Below are positions 41,574-50,174 of a DNA stretch of 64,000 nucleotides, piece by piece (position 1 is the stretch's first letter; every line of letters starts with the position of its first letter). The DNA is from Mycolicibacterium sp. HK-90 (GTDB lineage: Bacteria > Actinomycetota > Actinomycetes > Mycobacteriales > Mycobacteriaceae). The stretch covers positions 5,642,001 to 5,706,000 of the forward strand of contig NZ_CP129613.1 in NCBI RefSeq assembly GCF_030486405.1, in the 5' to 3' direction. The notes below the pieces were generated by a model that saw nothing but the letters and a program-made list of their open reading frames with translations, had not been told where the DNA came from and did no database searches. The translations under genes were made by a program, and so were the position numbers.

Positions 41574-41589
41574 AAGCAAGTGCTTGCTT
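41574..41589. promoter_or_regulatory. KstR2 operator between the SDR unit and echA20
   Basis: AAGCAAG-TG-CTTGCTT, a perfect 7-bp inverted repeat with a 2-base centre, fits the KstR2 consensus (AnCAAGnnCTTGnT). It lies 15 bases from the SDR start and 30 bases from the echA20 start, so one site can govern both divergent units. Confidence 0.85.
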
Positions 41590-41618
41590 AGGTAGCGACC
41601 CCTTCAGGAAGTGGATTG

Positions 41619-42374
41619 ATGACGATCACCACCAAGACAGTCGAACCGGGCATCGTCTCGGTCACCGTCAACTACCCGCCCGTCAACGCCATCCCATCGG
41701 CCGGCTGGTTCGAACTCGGCGATGCGATCACGGCAGCGGGCCGCGACCGCAGCACCCACGTGGTGATCCTGCGAGCCGAGGGCCGCGGCTTCAACGCCGG
41801 TGTGGACATCAAGGAAATGCAGAACACCGAGGGCTTCACCGCACTGATCGACGCCAACCGTGGCTGCTACCACGCGTTCAAATCCGTCTACGAGTGCGAG
41901 GTCCCCGTCGTCGCCGCCGTGAACGGCTTCTGCGTGGGCGGCGGCATCGGCCTCGTCGGCAACGCCGACGTGATCGTCGCCTCCGACGATGCCAAGTTCG
42001 GCCTCCCCGAGGTGGAGCGCGGCGCGCTCGGCGCGGCCACCCACTTGTCCCGCCTGGTCCCCCAGCACCTGATGCGCCGGCTGTTCTTCACCGCCGCGAC
42101 CGTTCCCGCCGAAACCCTGCACCACTTCGGTTCGGTGCACGAGGTCGTGCCCCGCGAGGAGCTCGACGAGGCCGCGCTGCGCGTCGCCCGCGACATCGCC
42201 AGCAAGGACACCCGGGTGATCCGGGCGGCCAAGGAGGCGCTGAACTTCATCGACGTCCAGCCCGTCAACGCGCGGTACCGCATGGAACAGGGCTTCACCT
42301 TCGAGCTCAACCTGTCCGGTGTGTCCGACGAGCACCGCGACGCCTTCGCCGGAACTGACAAGGGGTCCAAATGA
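41619..42374 (+). CDS. echA20: Enoyl-CoA hydratase-family ring hydrolase EchA20
   Basis: A 251-aa crotonase-fold protein. EchA20 hydrolyses a steroid ring after beta-oxidation of HIP-CoA (established for the M. tuberculosis pathway). The oxyanion-hole regions AEGRGFNAGVDIKEMQ and NGFCVGGGIGLVGNADVI are visible. GLPEVERGALGAATHLSRL supplies a conserved acid. ATG 41619 is preferred over a TTG three bases upstream, with AGGAA before it. Its stop overlaps the ipdA ATG as ATGA. Matches Rv3550. Confidence 0.94.
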   Translation: MTITTKTVEPGIVSVTVNYPPVNAIPSAGWFELGDAITAAGRDRSTHVVILRAEGRGFNAGVDIKEMQNTEGFTALIDANRGCYHAFKSVYECEVPVVAAVNGFCVGGGIGLVGNADVIVASDDAKFGLPEVERGALGAATHLSRLVPQHLMRRLFFTAATVPAETLHHFGSVHEVVPREELDEAALRVARDIASKDTRVIRAAKEALNFIDVQPVNARYRMEQGFTFELNLSGVSDEHRDAFAGTDKGSK

Positions 42375-43258
42375 CAGATAAGCGAACAACTCTCGACGAG
42401 GCAGTCGCCTCGATCGAAAGCGGCATGACCATCGGCATCGGCGGCTGGGGCTCGCGGCGCAAGCCGATGGCCTTCGTGCGCGCCCTGCTGCGCACCGACG
42501 TCAAGGATCTGACCGTGGTCACCTACGGCGGTCCGGACCTCGGTCTGCTGTGCTCGGCCGGCAAGGTCAAGCGCGTCTACTACGGCTTCGTCTCGCTGGA
42601 CTCGCCGCCGTTCTACGACCCGTGGTTCGCCAAGGCCCGCACGACCGGTGCGATCGAGGCCCGTGAGATGGACGAGGGCATGCTGCGCTGCGGCCTGCAG
42701 GCTGCCGCCCAGCGGCTGCCGTTCCTGCCGATCCGCGCCGGTCTCGGCAGCGACGTCCGCACGTTCTGGGGTGACGAGCTCAAGACCGTGAAGTCGCCGT
42801 ATGAGACCGACGGCGCCTACGAGGAACTGATCGCGATGCCCGCGCTGAACCTCGACGCGGCCTTCGTGCACATGAATCTCGGTGACGCCCAGGGCAATGC
42901 GGCCTACACCGGCATCGACCCGTACTTTGATGACCTGTTCCTAATGGCAGCTGCGCGGCGCATCCTTACCGTCGAGCGTGTGGTGTCCACCGAGGAACTG
43001 GTCAAGGCCGTTCCGACGCAGGCCCTGCTGATCAACCGGATGATGGTCGATTCCGTGGTCGAGGCGCCCAACGGTGCGCACTTCACCACCAACGAGCCCG
43101 ACTACCGGCGTGACGAGAAGTTCCAGCGCCACTACGCCGAGGCCGCCGGTTCCGACGAGACCTGGGCCGAGTTCGTCAAGACGTATCTGTCCGGTAGCGA
43201 GGCCGATTACCAAGCCGCTGTTCGGAAATTCAAGGAAGACCAGGAGGGCGCCAAGTGA
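42371..43258 (+). CDS. ipdA: COCHEA-CoA hydrolase alpha subunit IpdA
   Basis: A 295-aa protein of the class I CoA-transferase alpha fold. IpdA and IpdB form a heterotetramer that opens the last steroid ring by hydrolysis rather than CoA transfer (established for the family). The start contains TIGIGGWGSRRKPMAFVRAL, the glycine-rich motif of these subunits. FVHMNLGDAQGNAAYTGID is also conserved. It is coupled to echA20 upstream, and its TGA overlaps the ipdB GTG as GTGA. Matches Rv3551. Confidence 0.95.
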   Translation: MTDKRTTLDEAVASIESGMTIGIGGWGSRRKPMAFVRALLRTDVKDLTVVTYGGPDLGLLCSAGKVKRVYYGFVSLDSPPFYDPWFAKARTTGAIEAREMDEGMLRCGLQAAAQRLPFLPIRAGLGSDVRTFWGDELKTVKSPYETDGAYEELIAMPALNLDAAFVHMNLGDAQGNAAYTGIDPYFDDLFLMAAARRILTVERVVSTEELVKAVPTQALLINRMMVDSVVEAPNGAHFTTNEPDYRRDEKFQRHYAEAAGSDETWAEFVKTYLSGSEADYQAAVRKFKEDQEGAK

Positions 43259-44004
43259 TTGCCGTGACCCGCGCTGAGGTGTGCGCCGTCGCCTGCGCCG
43301 AACTGTTCCGCGATGCCGGCGAGATCATGGCCAGCCCGATGACCACCGTCGTCCAGATCGGGGCCCGCCTGGCCCGGCTGACCTTCTCCCCCGACATCGT
43401 GCTGACCGACGGTGAGGCCCGGATCCTGGCCGACACCCCGGCCATCGGCGCCCCGTTCACCGTCGAGGGCTGGATGCCGTTCAACCGGGTCTTCGAGACC
43501 CTGGCCTGGGGCAAGCGCCATGTGGTGATGGGCGCCAACCAGATCGACCGCTACGGCAACCAGAACCTGTCGGCGTTCGGCCCGATCCAGCACCCGACCC
43601 GGCAGATGTTCGGTGTCCGCGGCGCACCCGGTAACAGCATCAACCACACCACGAGCTACTTCGTGGGCAACCACACCAAGCGGGTGTTCTGCGAGTCGGT
43701 GGACATCGTGTCCGGAATCGGTTGGGACAAGGTCGATCCGGAAAACCCCGCCTACCGCTTCGCCAACATCTACCGCGTGGTGTCCAACCTGGGCGTGTTC
43801 GACTTCAACGGCCCCGACCACCAGATGCGCGCGGTGTCGCTGCACCCCGGCGTCGAGGCCGACCAGGTCGCCGACAACACCTCGTTCGAGGTGCACGGCC
43901 TGCAGGACGCCGAGACCACCCGGCTGGCCACCGACGAGGAACTCAAGCTGCTGCGTGAGGTCATCGATCCGAAGTCGCTGCGCGACAAAGAGGTCAAGGT
44001 TTAA
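43255..44004 (+). CDS. ipdB: COCHEA-CoA hydrolase beta subunit IpdB
   Basis: A 249-aa CoA-transferase beta-type subunit, partner of IpdA. It starts at GTG 43255 within the ipdA stop. Conserved segments are VEGWMPFNRVFETLAWGKRH, GANQIDRYGNQNLSAFG and GVRGAPGNSINHTTSYFVGN. Overlap with ipdA favours equal production of the two subunits. Matches Rv3552. Confidence 0.95.
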   Translation: MIAVTRAEVCAVACAELFRDAGEIMASPMTTVVQIGARLARLTFSPDIVLTDGEARILADTPAIGAPFTVEGWMPFNRVFETLAWGKRHVVMGANQIDRYGNQNLSAFGPIQHPTRQMFGVRGAPGNSINHTTSYFVGNHTKRVFCESVDIVSGIGWDKVDPENPAYRFANIYRVVSNLGVFDFNGPDHQMRAVSLHPGVEADQVADNTSFEVHGLQDAETTRLATDEELKLLREVIDPKSLRDKEVKV

Positions 44005-44007
44005 CGA

Positions 44008-45078
44008 ATGGGCAAGCTCAAGACTCCGCTGACCGAACTGGTCGGCATCGAGCATCCCGTCGTGCAGACCGGAATGGGCTGGGTGGCCGGTGCCCGACTG
44101 GTCGCCGCCACCTCCAATGCCGGCGGGCTCGGCATCCTGGCGTCGGCGACCATGACGCTCGAGGAACTGCAGACCGCCGTCACCAAGGTCAAGGCCGCCA
44201 CCGACAAACCCTTCGGCATCAACATGCGTGCCGATGCGGGCGATGCCGGTGATCGCGTCGACCTCCTGATCCGCGAAGGAGTCAAAGTCGCCTCCTTCGC
44301 TCTAGCTCCCAAGCCCGAGCTGATCGCCAAGCTGAAAGACGCGGGCGTCGTGGTGATCCCGTCGGTCGGTGCGGCGAAGCACGCCAAGAAGGTGGCCGGC
44401 TGGGGTGCCGACGCGGTGATCGTGCAGGGCGGGGAGGGCGGTGGCCACACCGGTCCCGTCGCCACCACGCTGCTGCTGCCCTCGGTGCTCGACGCCGTCA
44501 AGGACACCGGTATGCCGGTGATCGCCGCGGGCGGTTTCTTCGACGGCCGCGGCCTGGCCGCCGCCTTGTCGTACGGCGCCGCCGGTGTGGCGATGGGTAC
44601 GCGGTTCCTGCTGACCTCGGATTCCACCGTGCCCGACGCCGTCAAGGAGCGTTACCTGCAGGCCGCGCTGGATGGCACCGTGGTGTCCACCCGCGTGGAC
44701 GGCATGCCGCACCGGGTGCTGCGCACCGGCCTGGTCGAGAAGCTCGAGAGCGGTTCGCGGGCTCGTGGTTTCGCCGCGGCCGTCGGCAACGCCCAGAAGT
44801 TCAAGAAGCTCTCCGGGATGACCTGGCTGTCGATGGTCAAAGACGGTATGGCCATGAGGCACGGCAAGGAGCTCACCTGGTCGCAGGTCGTGATGGCGGC
44901 CAACACCCCGATGCTGCTCAAGGCCGGCCTGGTGGAGGGCAACACCGACGCCGGTGTGCTGGCCTCGGGCCAGGTCGCGGGCATCATCAGCGACCTGCCT
45001 TCGTGTGCCGAACTGGTCGAGAAGATCGTCGACGACGCTGTCGCACACCTGCAGTCCGCGTCGGGTTACATCCAGTAA
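44008..45078 (+). CDS. ipdC: Flavin-dependent oxidoreductase IpdC (NPD-like fold)
   Basis: A 356-aa FMN-binding TIM-barrel protein related to nitronate monooxygenases. It acts in steroid C/D-ring breakdown before IpdAB. Motifs are VQTGMGWVAGARLVAATSNA at the N terminus, then IVQGGEGGGHTGPVATT for phosphate/FMN binding and PVIAAGGFFDGRGLAAALSY. GAAGVAMGTRFLLT follows, all typical of the fold. It starts three bases after the ipdB stop and is the last gene of this unit before a terminator. Matches Rv3553; the fdxB-like gene that follows in M. tuberculosis is absent here. Confidence 0.94.
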   Translation: MGKLKTPLTELVGIEHPVVQTGMGWVAGARLVAATSNAGGLGILASATMTLEELQTAVTKVKAATDKPFGINMRADAGDAGDRVDLLIREGVKVASFALAPKPELIAKLKDAGVVVIPSVGAAKHAKKVAGWGADAVIVQGGEGGGHTGPVATTLLLPSVLDAVKDTGMPVIAAGGFFDGRGLAAALSYGAAGVAMGTRFLLTSDSTVPDAVKERYLQAALDGTVVSTRVDGMPHRVLRTGLVEKLESGSRARGFAAAVGNAQKFKKLSGMTWLSMVKDGMAMRHGKELTWSQVVMAANTPMLLKAGLVEGNTDAGVLASGQVAGIISDLPSCAELVEKIVDDAVAHLQSASGYIQ

Positions 45079-45103
45079 CTTCCTGCCGAGCAGTAACTCC
45101 TAT

Positions 45104-45134
45104 GTCAAGCCGCCACTGATTGTGGCGGCTTGAC
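45104..45134 (+). terminator. Terminator after ipdC
   Basis: GTCAAGCCGCCAC (45104-45116) and GTGGCGGCTTGAC (45122-45134) form a perfect 13-bp stem with loop TGATT. TGGGTTTTGG follows. Confidence 0.85.
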
Positions 45135-45333
45135 TGGGTTTTGGTGGCTGGGGTGAGCGTCGCCGCATCTACCGAACCACCCCTTTTGTACCCCCGAGAC
45201 ATATCGCGGCCGAATTTTCAGCCGCTCGAGACATCGTCAGAGTCACACCGGCTTCGTAACGTACGTCACGAACGCGACACCAGGTCTTCTACCAGTTGCG
45301 ACAGCCAAAATTCCCCCACGAAAGTGACTCCGC

Positions 45334-45459
45334 ATGTCTGTTCTCGGCTTCTTCTCCCTGTTCTTCATCGGCCTGTTCCCGATCCTGATCCCCGCCACCA
45401 CCTCCACCGCGCGGGCGATCGCGGGCTGGCGTCGTCGCCGCCTGGCCACAACTCGATAG
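45334..45459 (+). CDS. Small membrane peptide, 41 aa (hypothetical)
   Basis: An ATG-started frame encodes a single hydrophobic helix, SVLGFFSLFFIGLFPILIPA, followed by a basic tail with GWRRRRLA and a TAG stop. Length, topology and synonymous codon use (mostly C or G in third positions) suit a real one-pass membrane peptide with a positive inside end. The SD site is weak (GAAAG). It lies alone between ipdC and the methyltransferase gene. Function unknown. Confidence 0.45.
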   Translation: MSVLGFFSLFFIGLFPILIPATTSTARAIAGWRRRRLATTR

Positions 45460-45490
45460 CCACCATTGCGGCCCACGGCACAGTGGACGT

Positions 45491-46156
45491 ATGGACATCC
45501 GTCTCGTCGAGCACCCACTGGTCAAGCGGGCCGTCGAAGGACTGCACACCTTCAACAGTCGGCATCCGTGGAGTCACAACGATCATTTCCACCGCTGGAT
45601 CCTGGCCAACCTACCGGCCCGCCGCGGAACCGCGATCGACATCGGGTGCGGTCAGGGCGACTTGGTGGCTCAGCTGGCCACCCGGTTTGACCGGGCCCGC
45701 GGCACGGACCTCGACGCGGGCATGCGCGCCGAGGCGACCCGGCGATGCGCCCACCTGCCCAACGCGACCATTGACGGCAGCCAACTCGCCGACCTCGACG
45801 GACCGGCCGACCTGATCACCATGGTCGCCGTGCTGCACCACCTCGACGTCGAGCAAGCGCTGGTGGACGTCAAACGGCTCCTGGCCCCCGGCGGACGGTT
45901 CCTGGTGGTCGGCCTGGCCGCTCCGGCCTCGATCCGCGATACCGCATGGGATGTGGCATCCGCGGTGACCAATCCGCTCATCGGGCTGATCAAGCATCCG
46001 CGTCCGGTTCCAGGGGGTCCGGTGCCGCCACCGTTCCCGGTCCGCGACCCGCAGTTCAGCTTCGACGAACTCCAGGCGATGGTCCACAGCGTCATGCCGG
46101 GCGCCGAGATGCGCCGCCGGCTCGCCTTCCGGCACACGATCCGCTGGACGAAGTGA
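45491..46156 (+). CDS. Class I SAM-dependent methyltransferase
   Basis: A 221-aa Rossmann-fold methyltransferase. Motif I is AIDIGCGQGDLVAQL (near residue 50), the acidic end of strand 2 is GTDLDAGM, motif II is DLITMVAVLHHLDVEQ and motif III is LLAPGGRFLVVGL. The C-terminal part carries a Pro-rich cap (RPVPGGPVPPPFPVRD). No substrate can be assigned. It lies between ipdC and the nar operon and has its own terminator, so it is probably not part of either unit. Confidence 0.85.
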   Translation: MDIRLVEHPLVKRAVEGLHTFNSRHPWSHNDHFHRWILANLPARRGTAIDIGCGQGDLVAQLATRFDRARGTDLDAGMRAEATRRCAHLPNATIDGSQLADLDGPADLITMVAVLHHLDVEQALVDVKRLLAPGGRFLVVGLAAPASIRDTAWDVASAVTNPLIGLIKHPRPVPGGPVPPPFPVRDPQFSFDELQAMVHSVMPGAEMRRRLAFRHTIRWTK

Positions 46157-46243
46157 CGCCGACGCTACGGCCCCGCGCGGTAGACATCGTTGCTCGGCGA
46201 CATCCTCCGGCCCGAGTGTTACCGCGGTGATAAATCCTGAGCT

Positions 46244-46260
46244 GCCCGGCGCCGCCGGGC
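46244..46260 (+). terminator. Short GC hairpin after methyltransferase gene
   Basis: GCCCGGC-GCC-GCCGGGC, a perfect 7-bp stem 88 bases after the stop. It has no T-tract. Weak candidate. Confidence 0.4.
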
Positions 46261-46387
46261 GGGCCCGTGACCCCCGCCTCCGACACCGCCGATTTCTGCG
46301 CCGATTTCTGCGCCGACCAGGCCATCTCCGCAGGTAGACGAGGTTGCTCCGGCGGCACGATCGGCCTGCCTCATGACCAGCGTGTTC

Positions 46388-46423
46388 CTGTGAAATGACT
46401 TGGGCGTTAACGTGATTTCACAG
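46388..46423. promoter_or_regulatory. Inverted repeat operator candidate upstream of nar promoter
   Basis: CTGTGAAAT (46388-46396) and ATTTCACAG (46415-46423) are exact inverted repeats separated by 18 bases. They end 26 bases before the -35 hexamer, a usual place for an activator. The TGTGA/TCACA half sites recall Crp/FNR family sites, but the spacing is far too long for one canonical site. Confidence 0.5.
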
Positions 46424-46449
46424 CCGCACCCACCCGCGAGTGCGTTCTT

Positions 46450-46477
46450 TTGACGGTCCTCGCAACCCTCCTACGCT
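46450..46477 (+). promoter_or_regulatory. narGHJI promoter
   Basis: TTGACG (46450-46455), 16 bases, TACGCT (46472-46477). The -10 fits the mycobacterial TAnnnT form. Start of transcription is expected near 46484, giving a leader of about 24 bases with GGAGGG before the narG GTG. Confidence 0.65.
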
Positions 46478-46507
46478 CGTAAATCAACTCACTTGGAGGG
46501 ACGGATC

Positions 46508-49500
46508 GTGGTCGATTCACACGCGGGCAGCACGACACCTGCCGATGCTTTGCTGCGACTGGGCAAGTACTTCCACCGCGGTGAGATCTCAGCGGACCAG
46601 CGGACCCTGCACAAGATCGGCGGCCGCTCGGCCGACGATTTCTACCGGGACCGCTGGGCGCACGACAAGGTGGTCCGGTCGACCCACGGTGTCAACTGCA
46701 CCGGCTCCTGCTCATGGAAGATCTACGTCAAGGACGGTGTGATCACCTGGGAGTCGCAACAAACCGACTACCCGTCGGTCGGCGCCGACAAGCCCGAGTA
46801 CGAACCGCGCGGGTGCCCACGGGGCGCGTCGTTCTCGTGGTACACGTATTCCCCTGCCCGCGTGCGCTATCCGTACATCCGCGGCGTGCTGCTGGAGTAC
46901 TACCGGGAGGCCAAGGAACGGCTCAAGGATCCGGTCCTCGCGTGGGCCGACATCGTCGAAGACCCCGAGAAGTCCACGCGGTACAAGGCGGCCCGCGGTA
47001 AGGGCGGATTCGTGCGAGCCGAATGGTGGGAGGCCGCCGAGATCGCCGCCGCTGCCCACGTGCACACGATCAAGAAATACGGGCCGGACCGGGTCGCCGG
47101 CTTCTCCCCGATCCCGGCGATGTCGATGGTCAGCCATGCCGTCGGCGCCCGGTTCATCTCGCTGCTCGGCGGGTCGATGCTGTCGTTCTACGACTGGTAC
47201 GCCGACCTGCCGGTGGCCTCGCCGCAGGTGTTCGGGGACCAGACCGACGTGCCCGAATCGGCGGACTGGTTCGATGCGGGCTACCTGATCATGTGGGGCT
47301 CCAATGTCCCGGTCACCCGGACCCCCGATGCGCACTACATGACCGAGGCGCGCTACCGCGGCCAGAAGGTCGTCGTGGTGTCCCCCGATTACGCCGACAA
47401 CACCAAGTTCGCCGACGAATGGCTGCCGGCCCGCCCCGGCACCGACGCCGCCCTCGCCATGGCGATGGGTCACGTCATCCTCAAGGAGTTCTTCGTCGAG
47501 CGGCAGACGCCGTATTTCACCGACTACGTCAAGAAGTACACCGACCTGCCGTTCCTGGTCACCCTCGTCGAGCGCGACGGTCGGGTGCTGCCCGGGAAGT
47601 TCCTCACCGCCGCCGATCTCGGCGACACCGGTGAAGGCGCTGATTCGAAGACGGTCCTGCTGGATCAGGCCGGGCGGCCCGTGGTGCCCAACGGCTCACT
47701 GGGACACCGCTTCACCGCATCCGGCGAGGGACATTGGAACCTGGACCTACAGGGCGTCCACCCGCTGCTGACCCTGCACGATGCGGACGCCGAGCCGGCC
47801 ACCGTCGCCCTCCCCCGGTTCGACAGCGACCAGCCGGGCGTGCTGGAGCGCGGGGTGCCCACCAGAATCGTTGCCGGACAACGCGTGACGACGGTGTTCG
47901 ACCTGATGCTGGCGCAGTACGGCGTGGCGCGCGACGGGCTTCCCGGGCAGTGGCCGTCCGGATATGACGACGCCGCCGAGCCGTACACACCCGCTTGGCA
48001 GGAAGAGATCACCGGCGTGCCCGCGGCGGCCGCCGAACGGATCGCCCGGGAATTCGCCGACAACGCCGAACGGTCCAAGGGCCGGTCGATGATCCTGATG
48101 GGCGCGGGGACCAACCACTGGTTCCATTCCGATCAGATCTACCGTTCCTTCCTCACCTTGGTGATGCTCACCGGCTGCCAGGGCGTCAACGGCGGTGGCT
48201 GGGCGCACTACGTCGGGCAGGAGAAGTGCCGGCCGGTCACCGGTTGGGCCACATTGGCTTTCGGCCTGGACTGGCAGCGGCCGCCGCGCCAGATGCAGGG
48301 CACGGTGTTCTGGTATCTGGCGACCGATCAGTGGCGCTACGACCCGTTCACCTCGGAGGTGATGGCCTCGCCGCTGGCCGAGGGCCGGTTCGCCGGGCGC
48401 ACCGCGGCCGACAACATCGCGCTGGCCAGCCGGCTGGGCTGGATGCCGAGCTACCCGACCTTCAACCGCAATCCGCTGGATCTCGCCGACGAGGCCGCCC
48501 GGATGGACAAAGACGCTTCGGAATACGTGGTGGACGGTCTGAAGTCGGGGCACCTGCAGTTCGCCTGTGAGGACCCCGATGCCCCGGAGAACTTCCCGCG
48601 CTGTCTGACCGTCTGGCGGTCGAATCTGCTCGGCTCGTCGGCGAAGGGCAACGAGTACTTCCTCAAGCACCTGCTCGGCACCGATTCCGCGGTGGCCGCG
48701 CGCGACGAGGACGGTATCCGGCCACAAGAGGTGCGCTGGCGCGACGAGGCCCCGGTCGGCAAGCTGGATCTGCTGCTGTCCCTGGATTTCCGCAACACCA
48801 GCACGACGCTGTTCTCCGACATCGTGTTGCCCGCGGCCACCTGGTACGAGAAGCACGACCTGTCGAGCACCGACATGCACCCGTTCGTGCATGCGTTCTC
48901 GCCGGCCATCTCACCGCCGTGGGAGACCAAGACCGACTTCGATGCCTTCCACCGCATCGCCCGCGGGTTCTCCTGGCTGGCCGAAAAGCACCTCGGCAAG
49001 CGCAAGGACATCGTGGCCATGCCCCTGCAGCACGACAGCGTCGACGCCACCGCTCAGCCCGGCGGCCGCGTGCTGGACTGGAAAGCCGGTGAGTGCGAAC
49101 CGATTCCGGGCAAGACCATGCCCCGGCTGGTCATGGTGGACCGCGATTATCCGGCGATCGCCGAGAAAATGGCGGCGCTGGGGCCGATGGTGGAAACCGT
49201 CGGTCTGACCACCAAGGGCGTGACCACCCATCCCGAGGCCGAGGTCGAGTATCTGGGCGGGGTCAACGGCACGGTGGTCAGCGGTGTCGCGGTGGGACGT
49301 CCGTCGCTGGCCAAGGACACGCATGCGGCCGAGGCCATCCTTGCGCTGTCGGGCACCACCAACGGACGCCTGGCGGTCGAGGGTTTCGAGGCACTGGAGC
49401 GCCGCACCGGAACCGAACTGGTCGATCTGGCCAAGGAGAGCGAGGGCAAGCGAATTACCTTCGCTGACACCCAGGCCCGGCCGGTGCCCGTCAACACCTC

Positions 49501-50173
49501 GCCGGAATGGTCCGGCTCGGAGACCGGCGGCCGACGCTACTCCCCCTTCACCATCAACACCGAGCGGCTCAAGCCGTGGCACACCCTGACCGGCCGCCAG
49601 CATTTCTATCTGGATCACGACTGGATGAGTGAGCTCGGCGAGCAACTGCCGACGTTCCGTCCGCCGCTGGACATGACGGCACTCTTCAACGAACCTGCCG
49701 TCGGAGACACCACCGGAGGAATCACCGTGCGGTACCTGACGCCGCACTCGAAGTGGTCGATTCACTCTGCCTACCAGGACAACCTGTACATGCTGACGCT
49801 GTCCCGCGGCGGTCAGTGCATCTGGATGTCGGACGTGGACGCCGCCAAGATCGGGGTCAAGGACAACGACTGGATCGAGTGCACCAACCGCAACGGCGTG
49901 GTGAATGCCCGAGCCATCGTCAGCCACCGCATGCCCGAGGGTCTGGTGTTCATGTACCACGCCCAGGACAAGGCCGTAGACGTGCCGCGCACCGAGAAGA
50001 ACGGCAAACGCGGCGGCATCCACAACGCGCTGACCCGGATCATGATCAAGCCGACGCACCTGATCGGCGGCTACGCACAGCAGTCCTTCGCCCTGAATTA
50101 CCACGGACCCACCGGAAACCAACGCGACGAGGTCACCACGATTCGTCGCCGCTCGCAGGATGTGGAGTACTGA
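46508..50173 (+). CDS. narG: Respiratory nitrate reductase alpha subunit NarG
   Basis: A 1221-aa molybdopterin enzyme that reduces nitrate to nitrite on the cytoplasmic face of the membrane. The N-terminal FS0 cluster site is HGVNCTGSC, with the fourth ligand in EPRGCPRGASFSW. Other conserved parts are SMVSHAVGARFISLLGG, SFYDWYADLP with the Asp that ligates Mo, and TPHSKWSIHSAYQDN near the C terminus. GTG 46508 is chosen because GGAGGG lies seven bases upstream; a TTG at 46493 is the alternative. Length is typical. First gene of narGHJI, with the beta subunit starting one base after its stop. Confidence 0.96.
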   Translation: MVDSHAGSTTPADALLRLGKYFHRGEISADQRTLHKIGGRSADDFYRDRWAHDKVVRSTHGVNCTGSCSWKIYVKDGVITWESQQTDYPSVGADKPEYEPRGCPRGASFSWYTYSPARVRYPYIRGVLLEYYREAKERLKDPVLAWADIVEDPEKSTRYKAARGKGGFVRAEWWEAAEIAAAAHVHTIKKYGPDRVAGFSPIPAMSMVSHAVGARFISLLGGSMLSFYDWYADLPVASPQVFGDQTDVPESADWFDAGYLIMWGSNVPVTRTPDAHYMTEARYRGQKVVVVSPDYADNTKFADEWLPARPGTDAALAMAMGHVILKEFFVERQTPYFTDYVKKYTDLPFLVTLVERDGRVLPGKFLTAADLGDTGEGADSKTVLLDQAGRPVVPNGSLGHRFTASGEGHWNLDLQGVHPLLTLHDADAEPATVALPRFDSDQPGVLERGVPTRIVAGQRVTTVFDLMLAQYGVARDGLPGQWPSGYDDAAEPYTPAWQEEITGVPAAAAERIAREFADNAERSKGRSMILMGAGTNHWFHSDQIYRSFLTLVMLTGCQGVNGGGWAHYVGQEKCRPVTGWATLAFGLDWQRPPRQMQGTVFWYLATDQWRYDPFTSEVMASPLAEGRFAGRTAADNIALASRLGWMPSYPTFNRNPLDLADEAARMDKDASEYVVDGLKSGHLQFACEDPDAPENFPRCLTVWRSNLLGSSAKGNEYFLKHLLGTDSAVAARDEDGIRPQEVRWRDEAPVGKLDLLLSLDFRNTSTTLFSDIVLPAATWYEKHDLSSTDMHPFVHAFSPAISPPWETKTDFDAFHRIARGFSWLAEKHLGKRKDIVAMPLQHDSVDATAQPGGRVLDWKAGECEPIPGKTMPRLVMVDRDYPAIAEKMAALGPMVETVGLTTKGVTTHPEAEVEYLGGVNGTVVSGVAVGRPSLAKDTHAAEAILALSGTTNGRLAVEGFEALERRTGTELVDLAKESEGKRITFADTQARPVPVNTSPEWSGSETGGRRYSPFTINTERLKPWHTLTGRQHFYLDHDWMSELGEQLPTFRPPLDMTALFNEPAVGDTTGGITVRYLTPHSKWSIHSAYQDNLYMLTLSRGGQCIWMSDVDAAKIGVKDNDWIECTNRNGVVNARAIVSHRMPEGLVFMYHAQDKAVDVPRTEKNGKRGGIHNALTRIMIKPTHLIGGYAQQSFALNYHGPTGNQRDEVTTIRRRSQDVEY

Positions 50174-50174
50174 C

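Larger units (their letters stand above)
46157..46507. other. 351-bp intergenic region upstream of narG
   Basis: It holds a short hairpin after the methyltransferase gene, a 12-bp tandem duplication (gccgatttctgc, about 46292-46315), a long-armed inverted repeat at 46388-46423 and the nar promoter at 46450-46477. No gene is evident. Confidence 0.7.
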
